Shown here: piece after piece, positions 7,714 to 16,500 of the stretch
Numbering within the stretch: position 1 is the first letter of the stretch
Layout of the letters: every line of letters starts with the position of its first letter
Origin: Thermincola carboxydiphila
Lineage (GTDB): Bacteria > Bacillota > Thermincolia > Thermincolales > UBA2595
Length of the DNA stretch: 64,000 nt
Direction of reading: 5' to 3'
Assembly: GCA_016841325.1 (NCBI GenBank)
Contig: JAENZJ010000011.1
Location: 1-64,000 of the forward strand
The notes under the pieces: model-generated
Databases searched by the model: none
Seen by the model: only the letters and a program-made list of their open reading frames with translations
Told to the model about the DNA's origin: nothing
Made by a program: the position numbers and the translations under genes

Positions 7714-9324
7714 ATGTTGTACAGGGTAACTGATATAAAAATTGATATTGATGCTGATTCAGAAGATATTACCGGACATATCGCCAGGAGACTGGGGGTC
7801 CCTCCGCAAGAGGTCGGGGATTATACAATTGTAAAAAAAGCGCTGGATGCCAGGAAAAAGGAACGCCTCTTTTTTGTTTACACTGTTGATGTATCCCTTG
7901 GCAAAAAAGCGGCTGCAAGTATGGCGCGCCGGAAGTTATCCGGGGTTTTTGTAAGGGAACCTCAGCCTGAGCTTCCGGTGACACCGGGGACGGTCCCCAT
8001 AGTACACCGCCCTGTAGTGGTCGGCGCCGGGCCTGCTGGAATTTTTGCTGCTCTGACCCTGGCCCGGAATGGTTTTCGGCCCCTGGTATTGGAGCGGGGA
8101 ATGGATGTGGCCACCCGTGCCAGGGATGTGGAGCAGTTCTGGCTTACCGGTATTTTGGATACCGAGTCAAATGTCCAGTTTGGCGAGGGAGGGGCAGGGA
8201 CTTTTTCTGATGGCAAGCTGACTACCAGGATCAATGACAGCCGTGTCCGGGGTGTCCTCAGGGACTTGGTGGCTGCCGGGGCACCTGAAGAGATCCTGTA
8301 CCTGAATAAACCCCATATAGGTACCGATAAGCTGAGGACTGTGGTCAAGAACCTGCGCCTCCTCCTTGAGGAAATGGGTGGGGAGATATATTTCGGGTCC
8401 AGGGTTACCGGCCTGGTTATAGAGAATGCGGTGGTCAGGGGTGTTGTCATCAACAACGAACGGGAAATTCCTGCCGGTGTGGTGATTATGGCAGTGGGGC
8501 ACAGTGCCCGGGATACTTATGAGATGCTGGAACAGGCCGGGTGCCCGGTGGAACAAAAGGCTTTTGCCATCGGGGTCAGGGTGGAACATCCACAGCGCAT
8601 GATTGATGAGGCACAATATGGCAGTTTTGCCGGACATCCCCGGCTGGGGGCTGCTGATTACCAGTTGGTGTATAAGAACAGCGAACTGGAGAGGGCAGCC
8701 TATACCTTCTGCATGTGCCCCGGGGGCAGGGTGGTGGCTGCGGCTTCTGAGGAAAATATGGTTGTGACCAATGGGATGAGTGATTATGCCCGGGACACAG
8801 GTGCAGCCAACAGTGCGGTGGTGGTATCTGTGACTCCCGATGATTTTGGCAGCCTGGAGCCTCTTGCCGGGGTCGAATTCCAGCGCAGGTGGGAAAAAGC
8901 CGCATACCGGGCCGGTGGAGGGGGTTATAAGGCCCCGGCGCAGTTGATGGAGGATTTTTTGGCCGGGAGGGCTTCTGACAGCCTGGAGGATGTGCCCTGG
9001 GCCACATATCTCCCAGGCCTGCAGCCTGCTGACCTGCATGATTGCCTGCCCGGTTATGTAACCTCAATGCTGGAAGAGGCCATGGAGTCATTCAACCGGA
9101 AACTGAAGGGTTTTGCCATGCCTCAGGCTGTATTGACCGGTGTGGAGACCAGGACCTCGGCCCCGGTGCGGCTGGTCAGGGATGATAAGCGGCAGTCTAT
9201 AGGTTTTGAAGGGCTTTATCCCGCAGGAGAAGGGGCCGGTTATGCAGGTGGAATTATCAGCGCCGCTGTTGACGGTATCAGGGTGGCAGAAGCTGTGACC
9301 GCCAAATTCCGAAATGAGCTATAG
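7714..9324 (+). CDS. FAD-dependent dehydrogenase of the COG2509 family
   Basis: Predicted flavoprotein of unknown substrate. An N-terminal domain of about 100 residues precedes a dinucleotide-binding motif ([14 protein letters not shown]), then [14 protein letters not shown] and a C-terminal [13 protein letters not shown] motif typical of this NAD(FAD)-utilising dehydrogenase family. The frame opens at TTG 7669, but ATG 7714 follows a G-rich site (7702-7708) and gives the usual start ([10 protein letters not shown]), so I choose it. It lies between cdaR and glmM, about 120 bp after cdaR, and overlaps nothing once glmM is started at 9341. No functional link to cyclic di-AMP or amino sugars is known to me. 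Confidence 0.82.
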   Translation: MLYRVTDIKIDIDADSEDITGHIARRLGVPPQEVGDYTIVKKALDARKKERLFFVYTVDVSLGKKAAASMARRKLSGVFVREPQPELPVTPGTVPIVHRPVVVGAGPAGIFAALTLARNGFRPLVLERGMDVATRARDVEQFWLTGILDTESNVQFGEGGAGTFSDGKLTTRINDSRVRGVLRDLVAAGAPEEILYLNKPHIGTDKLRTVVKNLRLLLEEMGGEIYFGSRVTGLVIENAVVRGVVINNEREIPAGVVIMAVGHSARDTYEMLEQAGCPVEQKAFAIGVRVEHPQRMIDEAQYGSFAGHPRLGAADYQLVYKNSELERAAYTFCMCPGGRVVAAASEENMVVTNGMSDYARDTGAANSAVVVSVTPDDFGSLEPLAGVEFQRRWEKAAYRAGGGGYKAPAQLMEDFLAGRASDSLEDVPWATYLPGLQPADLHDCLPGYVTSMLEEAMESFNRKLKGFAMPQAVLTGVETRTSAPVRLVRDDKRQSIGFEGLYPAGEGAGYAGGIISAAVDGIRVAEAVTAKFRNEL

Positions 9325-9340
9325 AAAGGGCGTTTATATA

Positions 9341-10690
9341 ATGAGAGAATTATTTGGCACTGACGGGGTCCGGGGAGTGGCTAACAGGGAGCTGACCCCG
9401 GAATTGGCATATAAGATTGGCAGGGCAGGGGCATATACCCTGACCCGGAACGCCAAAGGGCCGGTCAAACCGGCTGTGGTGATCGGAAAAGATACCAGGA
9501 TATCTGGGGATATGCTGGAAGCTGCCCTGATTGCAGGGATTTGTTCAGTTGGGGTGGATGTCCTCCGGGTCGGAGTGATGCCCACACCTGCCATTGCCTT
9601 TCTTACCAGAGACCTTAAAGCTGCTGCCGGCGTAGTTATCTCTGCTTCCCACAACCCTGTTGAAGACAATGGGATCAAGTTTTTTGCCAGCACCGGATAT
9701 AAACTCCCCGATGAAGTTGAAATGGAAATTGAACGGCTGATCAGGGAAGGGATTCCCGATACCAACCGTCCTGTAGGGTCAGAGATAGGTTCTGTAAGGG
9801 AAATTGCCGATGCTGGTGACCGGTATGTACGGTTTGCCACAGGTACTATCAACTGTTCCCTTGACGGCCTGAAGATAGTTATCGACTGTGCCAATGGCGC
9901 TGCTTCGGTCCTGTCACCCCGGGTTTTCCGGGAGCTGGGCGCTGAGGTTATTGCTGTTTTCAGTGAGCCTGACGGGATTAATATTAACAAGAACTGTGGT
10001 TCCACTCATCCTGAAGTGATTGCCCGGAAAGTAGCCGAGTACGGTGCGGACTTTGGCCTGGCCCATGACGGTGATGCGGACAGAGTGATAGCTGTTGATG
10101 AGGAAGGTAATATTGTTGATGGGGACCATATTATGGTAATCTGTGGGACACACCTGAAGCGTAAGGGAAAACTCCCCCATGACACGGTAGTGGTTACTGT
10201 TATGAGCAACCTCGGCCTCAGGCTGGGACTGAAAAATGAGAACATCCGGGTGCGGGAGACCCAGGTGGGAGACCGCTATGTGATGGAAGAGCTCCTGAAA
10301 TGCGGGGCCACTTTTGGTGGGGAACAGTCAGGGCACATTATTTTCCTGGAGCACAATACCACCGGTGACGGGATTGTGACAGGGCTGCAGCTTGCTGCTG
10401 TGGTCAAGGAAACCGGGAAAACTCTGAGTGAACTGGCTGCCCGGATGGAGAGGCTGCCCCAGGTCCTGGTAAATGTCAGGGTAACTAATAAGACGGCAGC
10501 CATGGAAGACCCTGAAGTAACTGCAGCCATTCGCAGGGGTGAGGAGACCCTGGGTGACAGGGGACGGATCCTGGTAAGGCCGTCGGGGACTGAGCCCAAA
10601 GTGCGCGTTATGGCCGAGGGGCCAGATGAAAAACAGCTTGAAGAGATTGTCGAGGGGATTGCTGCTGTTATTTCCAGAGTTGCCGGGTAA
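9341..10690 (+). CDS. glmM: Phosphoglucosamine mutase
   Basis: Converts glucosamine-6-phosphate to glucosamine-1-phosphate for UDP-GlcNAc and peptidoglycan synthesis. The N-terminus [12 protein letters not shown], the phosphoserine loop VVISASHNP (Ser103), the metal loop DGDADR and the sugar/phosphate motifs GGEQSGH and [12 protein letters not shown] are all present. Length is 449 residues, normal for GlmM. An upstream in-frame ATG at 9314 lies within the previous gene; 9341 matches the family start. It forms a unit with cdaA and cdaR and precedes glmS, which makes its substrate. Confidence 0.95.
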   Translation: MRELFGTDGVRGVANRELTPELAYKIGRAGAYTLTRNAKGPVKPAVVIGKDTRISGDMLEAALIAGICSVGVDVLRVGVMPTPAIAFLTRDLKAAAGVVISASHNPVEDNGIKFFASTGYKLPDEVEMEIERLIREGIPDTNRPVGSEIGSVREIADAGDRYVRFATGTINCSLDGLKIVIDCANGAASVLSPRVFRELGAEVIAVFSEPDGININKNCGSTHPEVIARKVAEYGADFGLAHDGDADRVIAVDEEGNIVDGDHIMVICGTHLKRKGKLPHDTVVVTVMSNLGLRLGLKNENIRVRETQVGDRYVMEELLKCGATFGGEQSGHIIFLEHNTTGDGIVTGLQLAAVVKETGKTLSELAARMERLPQVLVNVRVTNKTAAMEDPEVTAAIRRGEETLGDRGRILVRPSGTEPKVRVMAEGPDEKQLEEIVEGIAAVISRVAG

Positions 10691-10737
10691 TCCGTTTGAG
10701 GTATAACAGTTGCTGCACCTATAACAATTGTTGCCAG

Positions 10738-10766
10738 TTGGAGAGCGGTGACAATTATAATATAAT
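10738..10766 (+). promoter_or_regulatory. Sigma-A promoter of the glmS leader
   Basis: TTGGAG (10738-10743), a 17-bp spacer and a perfect TATAAT (10761-10766) lie 48 bp after the glmM stop. The transcript would start near 10773, giving a leader of about 300 bases that carries the glmS ribozyme. Confidence 0.6.
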
Positions 10767-10900
10767 GGAGGGAGGTGGTTGAACCAGGCCGTGACTGCAC
10801 CGGTAAAATATTTTTGGGAAGGGGTGATGCGGAACAGACCCGGAGAGTGTGGTACGGGGCAGCGCTATTTTGATGTCCCGGAGACAATTTAATACTAAAA

Positions 10901-11045
10901 AGCGCCAGAACTCAGTGTCAGTGCAATCCTGAGTTGACGAGGACGGGGGTTATCGACAGTTCGGCGGGTGCCCCCCGGTTGACCACAACCGTGAAAAGGC
11001 ATACAAAACCGTCCGGTGACGGACGGCACAAAGGTGCCGGGTGGT
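10901..11045 (+). ncRNA. glmS ribozyme (glucosamine-6-phosphate riboswitch)
   Basis: Self-cleaving RNA that uses glucosamine-6-phosphate as cofactor and represses glmS when the sugar is abundant. The core begins A/GCGCCAGAACT, with the predicted cleavage between 10901 and 10902. It continues with the conserved GTTGACGAGG, GGTTATCGA, TTCGGCGGGTGCC and CCCCGG segments, then the P3-P4 stems up to about 11045. It sits directly before the glmS ribosome binding site. The ORFs that cross it are spurious. The match rests on recognised consensus blocks, not on a covariance search. Confidence 0.95.
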
Positions 11046-11075
11046 TTCTTAAAATGAAGGAGAGGTTAGGACAAT

Positions 11076-12905
11076 ATGTGTGGAATAGTAGGATATATCG
11101 GCTCCAGGTCAGTGGTGCCGGTTTTATTAGATGGTTTGAAGAAGCTGGAGTACCGTGGTTATGATTCTGCAGGTTTGGCTGTAATAGAGAAAAATAAGAT
11201 ACTGATTGTTAAAAGTCTGGGCAAAATTGCCAAACTGGAGGAAAAAATTGATGCCTATACACCTGAAGGAAATATCGGGATTGGCCATACCCGGTGGGCC
11301 ACCCATGGCAGGCCTTCTGATGTGAACTCTCACCCGCATTCGGACTGTACAGGTAAGTTTGCGGTCGTTCACAACGGGATTATCGAAAACTACCTGGAAC
11401 TAAAGGAATGGCTGGAATCTGAGGGACATGAATTTGTTTCGGAAACAGATACAGAGGTAATCCCTCACCTGGTGGAGCATTTTTATCAGGGGGACCTGGA
11501 AGCGGCTGTCCGGGAAGTAGCAGCCAGACTGGAAGGGTCATATGCCCTGGCGGTCCTGTCAAAAAAAGAACCCGGCAAGCTGGTGGCTGTACGCAAGGAC
11601 AGCCCGCTTGTAGTTGGGCTTGGGGACGGCGAGTATTTCCTGGCATCAGATATCCCGGCTACTCTGGCATATACCCGGGATAATTACATTCTCAATGACA
11701 GGGAAGTCGCCGTACTTACAAGAGAAGGAGTCAGGGTAACAGATTTTGACGGTAATGAAATTGAGAAAGAGATTTTCCATGTCCAGTGGGATGCGGTTGC
11801 TGCTGAAAAGGGCGGTTACCCGCACTTCATGTTGAAAGAAATATATGAGCAGCCCAGGGCCATCAGGGAAACACTGGGGAGCAGGCTGTCAGCCGACAAC
11901 AGGCAGGTAATTCTCAATGAAATCAATATGTTAAATGGGCAGATCAGGAAACTGAACAACATATTCATTGTGGCCTGCGGTACTGCCTACCATGCCGGTA
12001 TGGTTGGGAAATATGTGATTGAAGACCTGGCCAGGATACCTGTCACTGTTGATATTGCCTCTGAGTTCCGTTACCGTAACCCGATAATCAATGAAGGGGA
12101 TCTGGTTATTGTAGTCAGCCAGTCCGGTGAGACTGCAGATACCCTGGCTGCCCTGAGGGAGTCCAAAAAACACGGGGCCAAGGTCCTGGCAATTACCAAT
12201 GTGGTAGGCAGCTCGGTAGCCAGGGAGGCGGATGCTGTTATCTACACCCTGGCAGGGCCCGAAATTGCCGTGGCCTCAACAAAGGCGTATTCCACCCAGC
12301 TTATAGCAATGTTCTTACTGGGGATTTACTTTGCCCAGGAGAGGGGCACCATAGATGCCGAATATGCGGAAAAACTAATTACAGAGATGCGGGAACTGCC
12401 TGCCAAGGCTCAGGAAATCCTGGATGACCTAGAAGACCTGGAGAGCTTCCTGAAGAAATACGCCGAAGCCCAGAACACCTTTTTCCTGGGGCGCGGCCTG
12501 GACTATGCAGTGGCCATGGAAGGCTGCCTGAAGCTGAAGGAAATCTCATACATGCATGCCGAGGCCTATGCCGCAGGTGAGCTGAAACACGGTACTCTGG
12601 CGCTTATAGTTGACGGTGTACCGGTAGTGGCCCTGGCAACCCAGATGGACCTGTATGACAAGATGGTGAGCAACATTAAGGAAGTCAAGGCCAGGGATGC
12701 CCAGGTTATCGGGGTGACCTTCCACGGGAATAAGGAGTTTAAGAAGGTCGTTGACCATGTGGTCTATATACCGGTGACAGAAAGGATCCTGGCCCCGGTG
12801 CTGACGGTGATTCCGCTGCAGCTGCTGGCATACCATATAGCGGTGGCCAGGGGCTGTGATGTTGATAAGCCGCGGAACCTGGCCAAGAGTGTGACTGTGG
12901 AGTAG
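11076..12905 (+). CDS. glmS: Glutamine--fructose-6-phosphate aminotransferase
   Basis: Makes glucosamine-6-phosphate from fructose-6-phosphate and glutamine, the first committed step to UDP-GlcNAc. The N-terminal Ntn glutaminase domain starts MCGIVGYIG, with Cys2 as nucleophile after Met removal. Two SIS isomerase domains follow (VSQSGETADT and the second around GRGLDYAVAMEG), and the C-terminus ends in the usual KSVTVE. At 609 residues it is full length. AAGGAGAGG (11057-11065) lies 10 bp before the ATG. The ribozyme upstream gives product feedback. Confidence 0.97.
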   Translation: MCGIVGYIGSRSVVPVLLDGLKKLEYRGYDSAGLAVIEKNKILIVKSLGKIAKLEEKIDAYTPEGNIGIGHTRWATHGRPSDVNSHPHSDCTGKFAVVHNGIIENYLELKEWLESEGHEFVSETDTEVIPHLVEHFYQGDLEAAVREVAARLEGSYALAVLSKKEPGKLVAVRKDSPLVVGLGDGEYFLASDIPATLAYTRDNYILNDREVAVLTREGVRVTDFDGNEIEKEIFHVQWDAVAAEKGGYPHFMLKEIYEQPRAIRETLGSRLSADNRQVILNEINMLNGQIRKLNNIFIVACGTAYHAGMVGKYVIEDLARIPVTVDIASEFRYRNPIINEGDLVIVVSQSGETADTLAALRESKKHGAKVLAITNVVGSSVAREADAVIYTLAGPEIAVASTKAYSTQLIAMFLLGIYFAQERGTIDAEYAEKLITEMRELPAKAQEILDDLEDLESFLKKYAEAQNTFFLGRGLDYAVAMEGCLKLKEISYMHAEAYAAGELKHGTLALIVDGVPVVALATQMDLYDKMVSNIKEVKARDAQVIGVTFHGNKEFKKVVDHVVYIPVTERILAPVLTVIPLQLLAYHIAVARGCDVDKPRNLAKSVTVE

Positions 12906-13011
12906 GGCTGGGCCGGTTGGTGTTGCCTTTTTGTATTGCGCGGTATGAAATGACAATTTGTGCGGTAATTTTAGAGAAAATGACAATCTCGAAAGTCATC
13001 CGTAAATGAGC

Positions 13012-13041
13012 ATAACCTCCTTTGATAGGAGGTTATTTTTT
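13012..13041 (+). terminator. Terminator of glmS
   Basis: ATAACCTCC (13012-13020) pairs exactly with GGAGGTTAT (13028-13036), followed by a T run. It lies about 107 bases after the glmS stop. Confidence 0.85.
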
Positions 13042-13091
13042 CGACTCCCCTCCACCATTGCCTTTTTTGAGGCTTATGCTTTCATTTTGAT

Positions 13092-13136
13092 AATGGACAC
13101 ATAAGTTTGCCGGTTTAGCAAACTTATGTGTCCATT
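13092..13136. repeat. 19-bp perfect inverted repeat, possible mobile-element trace
   Basis: The 19-bp left arm (13092-13110, starting AATGGACACA) is exactly complementary to 13118-13136 around a 7-base loop. TTTTTGGGGACA follows directly. A similar TTTTTGGGGACACAAT string occurs near 58737, and such strings often flank REP/RAYT-type or other transposase genes in Clostridia. No transposase is present here. Confidence 0.45.
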
Positions 13137-13293
13137 TTTGGGGACAAGGTGAAGGACCTTAGGTGTTAATATATGAATGATGAAAAATCGTGGTCAAAAC
13201 GGCCATGATTTTTTTCATATATTGATAATTTTAAAAACCTAGACAAATCCGTGGGGTCTATTCTTACTTGTTCAGCTAGTTTCTCGGTAAATA

Positions 13294-13400
13294 TAGACAA
13301 GAAGTGGTAAAATAACTTATAATAATCATAGCTGGGAAATGTATACATATACTATGGGGATTGGGGGGACAACCGCAAATTGTTAAGGTTGCCCTTTTTT
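13294..13400 (+). promoter_or_regulatory. Promoter plus early terminator (possible attenuator) before the helicase gene
   Basis: TAGACA (13294-13299), 18 bp and TATAAT (13318-13323) predict a start near 13330. A hairpin of GGGACAACC (13366-13374, one bulge) with GGTTGCCC (13387-13394) and a T run follows, only about 70 bases into the transcript. The next gene begins 103 bases later. This could be an attenuator, a small RNA, or the end of something older. Confidence 0.45.
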
Positions 13401-13502
13401 ATTTAATAAATAAGAGAGAATACAATATATTCTAGTCAAAAGGTGATTGGTTGAGTCGTGTATCATGATGTTTGAATAATCTATTCGGGAGATGACTTTT
13501 AA

Positions 13503-16500
13503 ATGAAAAAGGGGAAATATCTACAAATATTCAACTACTTACTGGAGTTTTCCAAAATACGGAGTAATGCTGTTAGAGATATTGAAGCACAAAAGACTCA
13601 ATACCCGGAAGTATTTTGGTTAAATGATATTCCGGAAAGTGAAATCTTTGAAAACGTAATAAGACCTGATTTTAATTCAGAAAATGAATATTGGGTAAAA
13701 ATAATAAAACCTAAAGAACCTTCTAAACCATTATTTGCGACACTGCCAAAGAATTTACAGTTATGGGTAGAACCTTCCTCGCTACTTGACGAGGCGGAGC
13801 TTCCATTCCTTAAAGAGAGTATTGAAGTAAATGGACAAATGTTATCAATAAAAAGTTTCCCCAAAATTGAAGAAGAATTCCAAGATTATGTTAATGAGAA
13901 ATGGCTTGATGATCTAATCCAATATAATGACCGATTAGTCTCTTATAAAAGGGAATTCGATAAATTTAACATCTTAAACGAAACATATAAACAGTTATTT
14001 CGAATTTATAATAAAGGTAAACAATTTGGTGAGGAATATGAATTAGTTGTTGGTGTAGGACTATTAAATTATAGGGAGGCTTCCGGTAAAACAAAGGTCT
14101 TCAGACACGTTATTACTCAAAGAGTTGATATTAATTTTGAGTATTCACAGAAAGAGTCTCAAATTTGCATTAGCCCCAATTTAGAATCATCACCACAAAT
14201 AGAAACTGATTCAATAATTGATCTCTTTGAGCAATTTGATTCACAGAATATTATTGATGCTGAAAAATCAGTTGAAAATTACATCAAAGAAAAAGAAATG
14301 GACCATTTATTTTCTAATGGTCTGATACTAGATTCTTTGCAGATTTTTGCTGATACATTTTCACCTGAGGGAAGATTTATTAGTAAAATTGAGAAGCCGG
14401 TCTATATTGAAAACAAGCCGACAATATTTTTTTCACCGGCATTATTGCTCAGAAAGCGTAATACGAAAAGCTATACAGCTTTATACGAAAAGATTATACA
14501 AAACATAGAAAAAGAAGAACAAATAGAAATACCTTCTATGGACGACTTAATTGGGTTTATAGGTGAATCAGCCGAACGTCCGGACTCTGATTTGAATCAT
14601 TTGGGACCTGATAGCGCCCCGGTATATTTCCCAAAAGAATATAATCAGGAGCAAATTGAGATTATTGAAAAAGCCAGACGCAGCAGCAAAGTTCTTGTGC
14701 AAGGTCCACCAGGCACGGGGAAATCACATACTATTGCCAACCTAATATGTCACTTACTGGCTAATGGGAAAAAGATTCTTATTACAGCGTATACTAAAAG
14801 GGCATTAGAGGTTCTTAAAGAGAAATTACCTCCTGAATTTCAGAATTTAACTGTAAATCTTCTAAGTGGAGACTCATCATCTATTCAGGATTTGCAGGCA
14901 AGTGTTAATTCAATAAATGATGAACTCTCTAGAGCTGAAATATCTAAGTACAAAGTTGATATTGAGCGATTAAATACGAACTTGTCAGAGACCCGAAAGA
15001 AGATTGCAAACTATACTAATGAGATTATTAAAATAAGAGAGAAGGCCACAAGAAAGCAGGAGGTTAACTCAGCATATATTGGCACGTTAATTGAAGTCGC
15101 AGAAAGATTAGAAAAGGATTCGATCAGTTTCAAGTGGTATAAGGATTCTTTTTGTGACATTGGAAATAAGGATATAGTTAATGATTTACAAATACTTATT
15201 GAGTTGAATAAAAGTTATAATCAAGTTGACGTCTCAGAGTTTACCTATTCTATTCCCAGTACTGAGCACCTTCCGAAAGTTGAACAAATGCGTCAATACA
15301 GCGAGTTGGCACATTTATTAGATAATAATTCTGAGAAAGAAAAACATATTTCAATAGAGTGCTCTGATTATAACAAATTAGAATCAATGCTTTTTCAGCT
15401 TGCACAATTTTATGATCAGGCAAGTAGTATTCATATTGACTTTGCTGAGATAATCATTAACTCCTATCTAGTTGATAATAAATATATATGGGAACAAAAA
15501 CTCGAGTTATCGTCACAGATTCTTAGCCGGATTCAGGCTGTCGATTTAAAACAAATTGACAGAGACATAGAAATTACTTATGGTTCAAATCATAATTGGA
15601 AGCAGTTAAAAAATGATGCACATCTATTATTAAACTATCTTAATGAGGGTAATTTGCTTTCAGGAGTTTCATTTGCTCTGAAAAAACCATTTCTTTCTAA
15701 AGAATTAAAAGAAAGACTGTACTTTATTGAAAGTATTAGAGTAAATGGCAGCCCTTGTGATACAAAAGATGAGTTTTTGGCAGTAATTCAGGACATAGAA
15801 CTGCAGCAGGATTTTGAAGAGATTTCACAACTCTGGGAGATAGACAATTTAGAGGGATATTCGTATTTTAATAAACTTTCATACTTTAGTAATGTTCATG
15901 CTGAAGTAACCAGGCTGATCAGGATTATAGAAGACTCAGAAAAACTACGGTTGGATATTGAAGAATTTGTTAATTTAAATATAAGGCCTTTTGACAGAGA
16001 GGGTGTCAATGACTTAATAGAAGATACAGAATATAACCGACTTTTAAAAACTGCTGAAAAATTACAAGAGAAAATAAAAGAAGCGGAATCATATCTGAAT
16101 CAGGAAAGTTTCCACCCTATAGCGCAAAACATTTTAAGGGATATTCAAAAAATGGATTATAATTCTTATGAGCATTTAATAAAGGATCTGGCTTCTATAG
16201 CTACAAATAAGATGGCCTATCAAAAATTTGATGATTTAAAAAACCGGCTAGCAACCATATTGCCTAATTTAGTGGACAATATTCTTTCAGGTGAGTTTAC
16301 CACTTCAAATTTGCCCGGATTTGAGAAGGCTCTCTTTTTTAGACATGCTCAAAATGAAATTAATAAATTGATGGATAGTAATCATGAGGATACTTTGATA
16401 GCAAATTTAAAGGAACTTGAAAAAAGAGAAAATAAGCTCATAGCCGAAATTGCATCAAAGAAGGCTTGGTGCACTGTGTTAGAAGGATTACAGGCTAACA

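Noticed and set aside
8167..9039. Long minus-strand open frame (290 codons) opposite the flavoprotein gene
   Set aside because: It is the shadow of a GC-rich codon pattern on the plus strand; it has no ribosome binding site and no family features.
10934..11164. Plus-strand ORF running into the glmS start
   Set aside because: It lies within the conserved structure of the glmS ribozyme and overlaps glmS in another frame.
13166..13348. Minus-strand 60-codon ORF upstream of the helicase gene
   Set aside because: Its composition looks protein-like (SIYEKNHGRFDHDF), but I recognise no family, it overlaps a hairpin and a plus-strand promoter, and it lacks a clear ribosome binding site.
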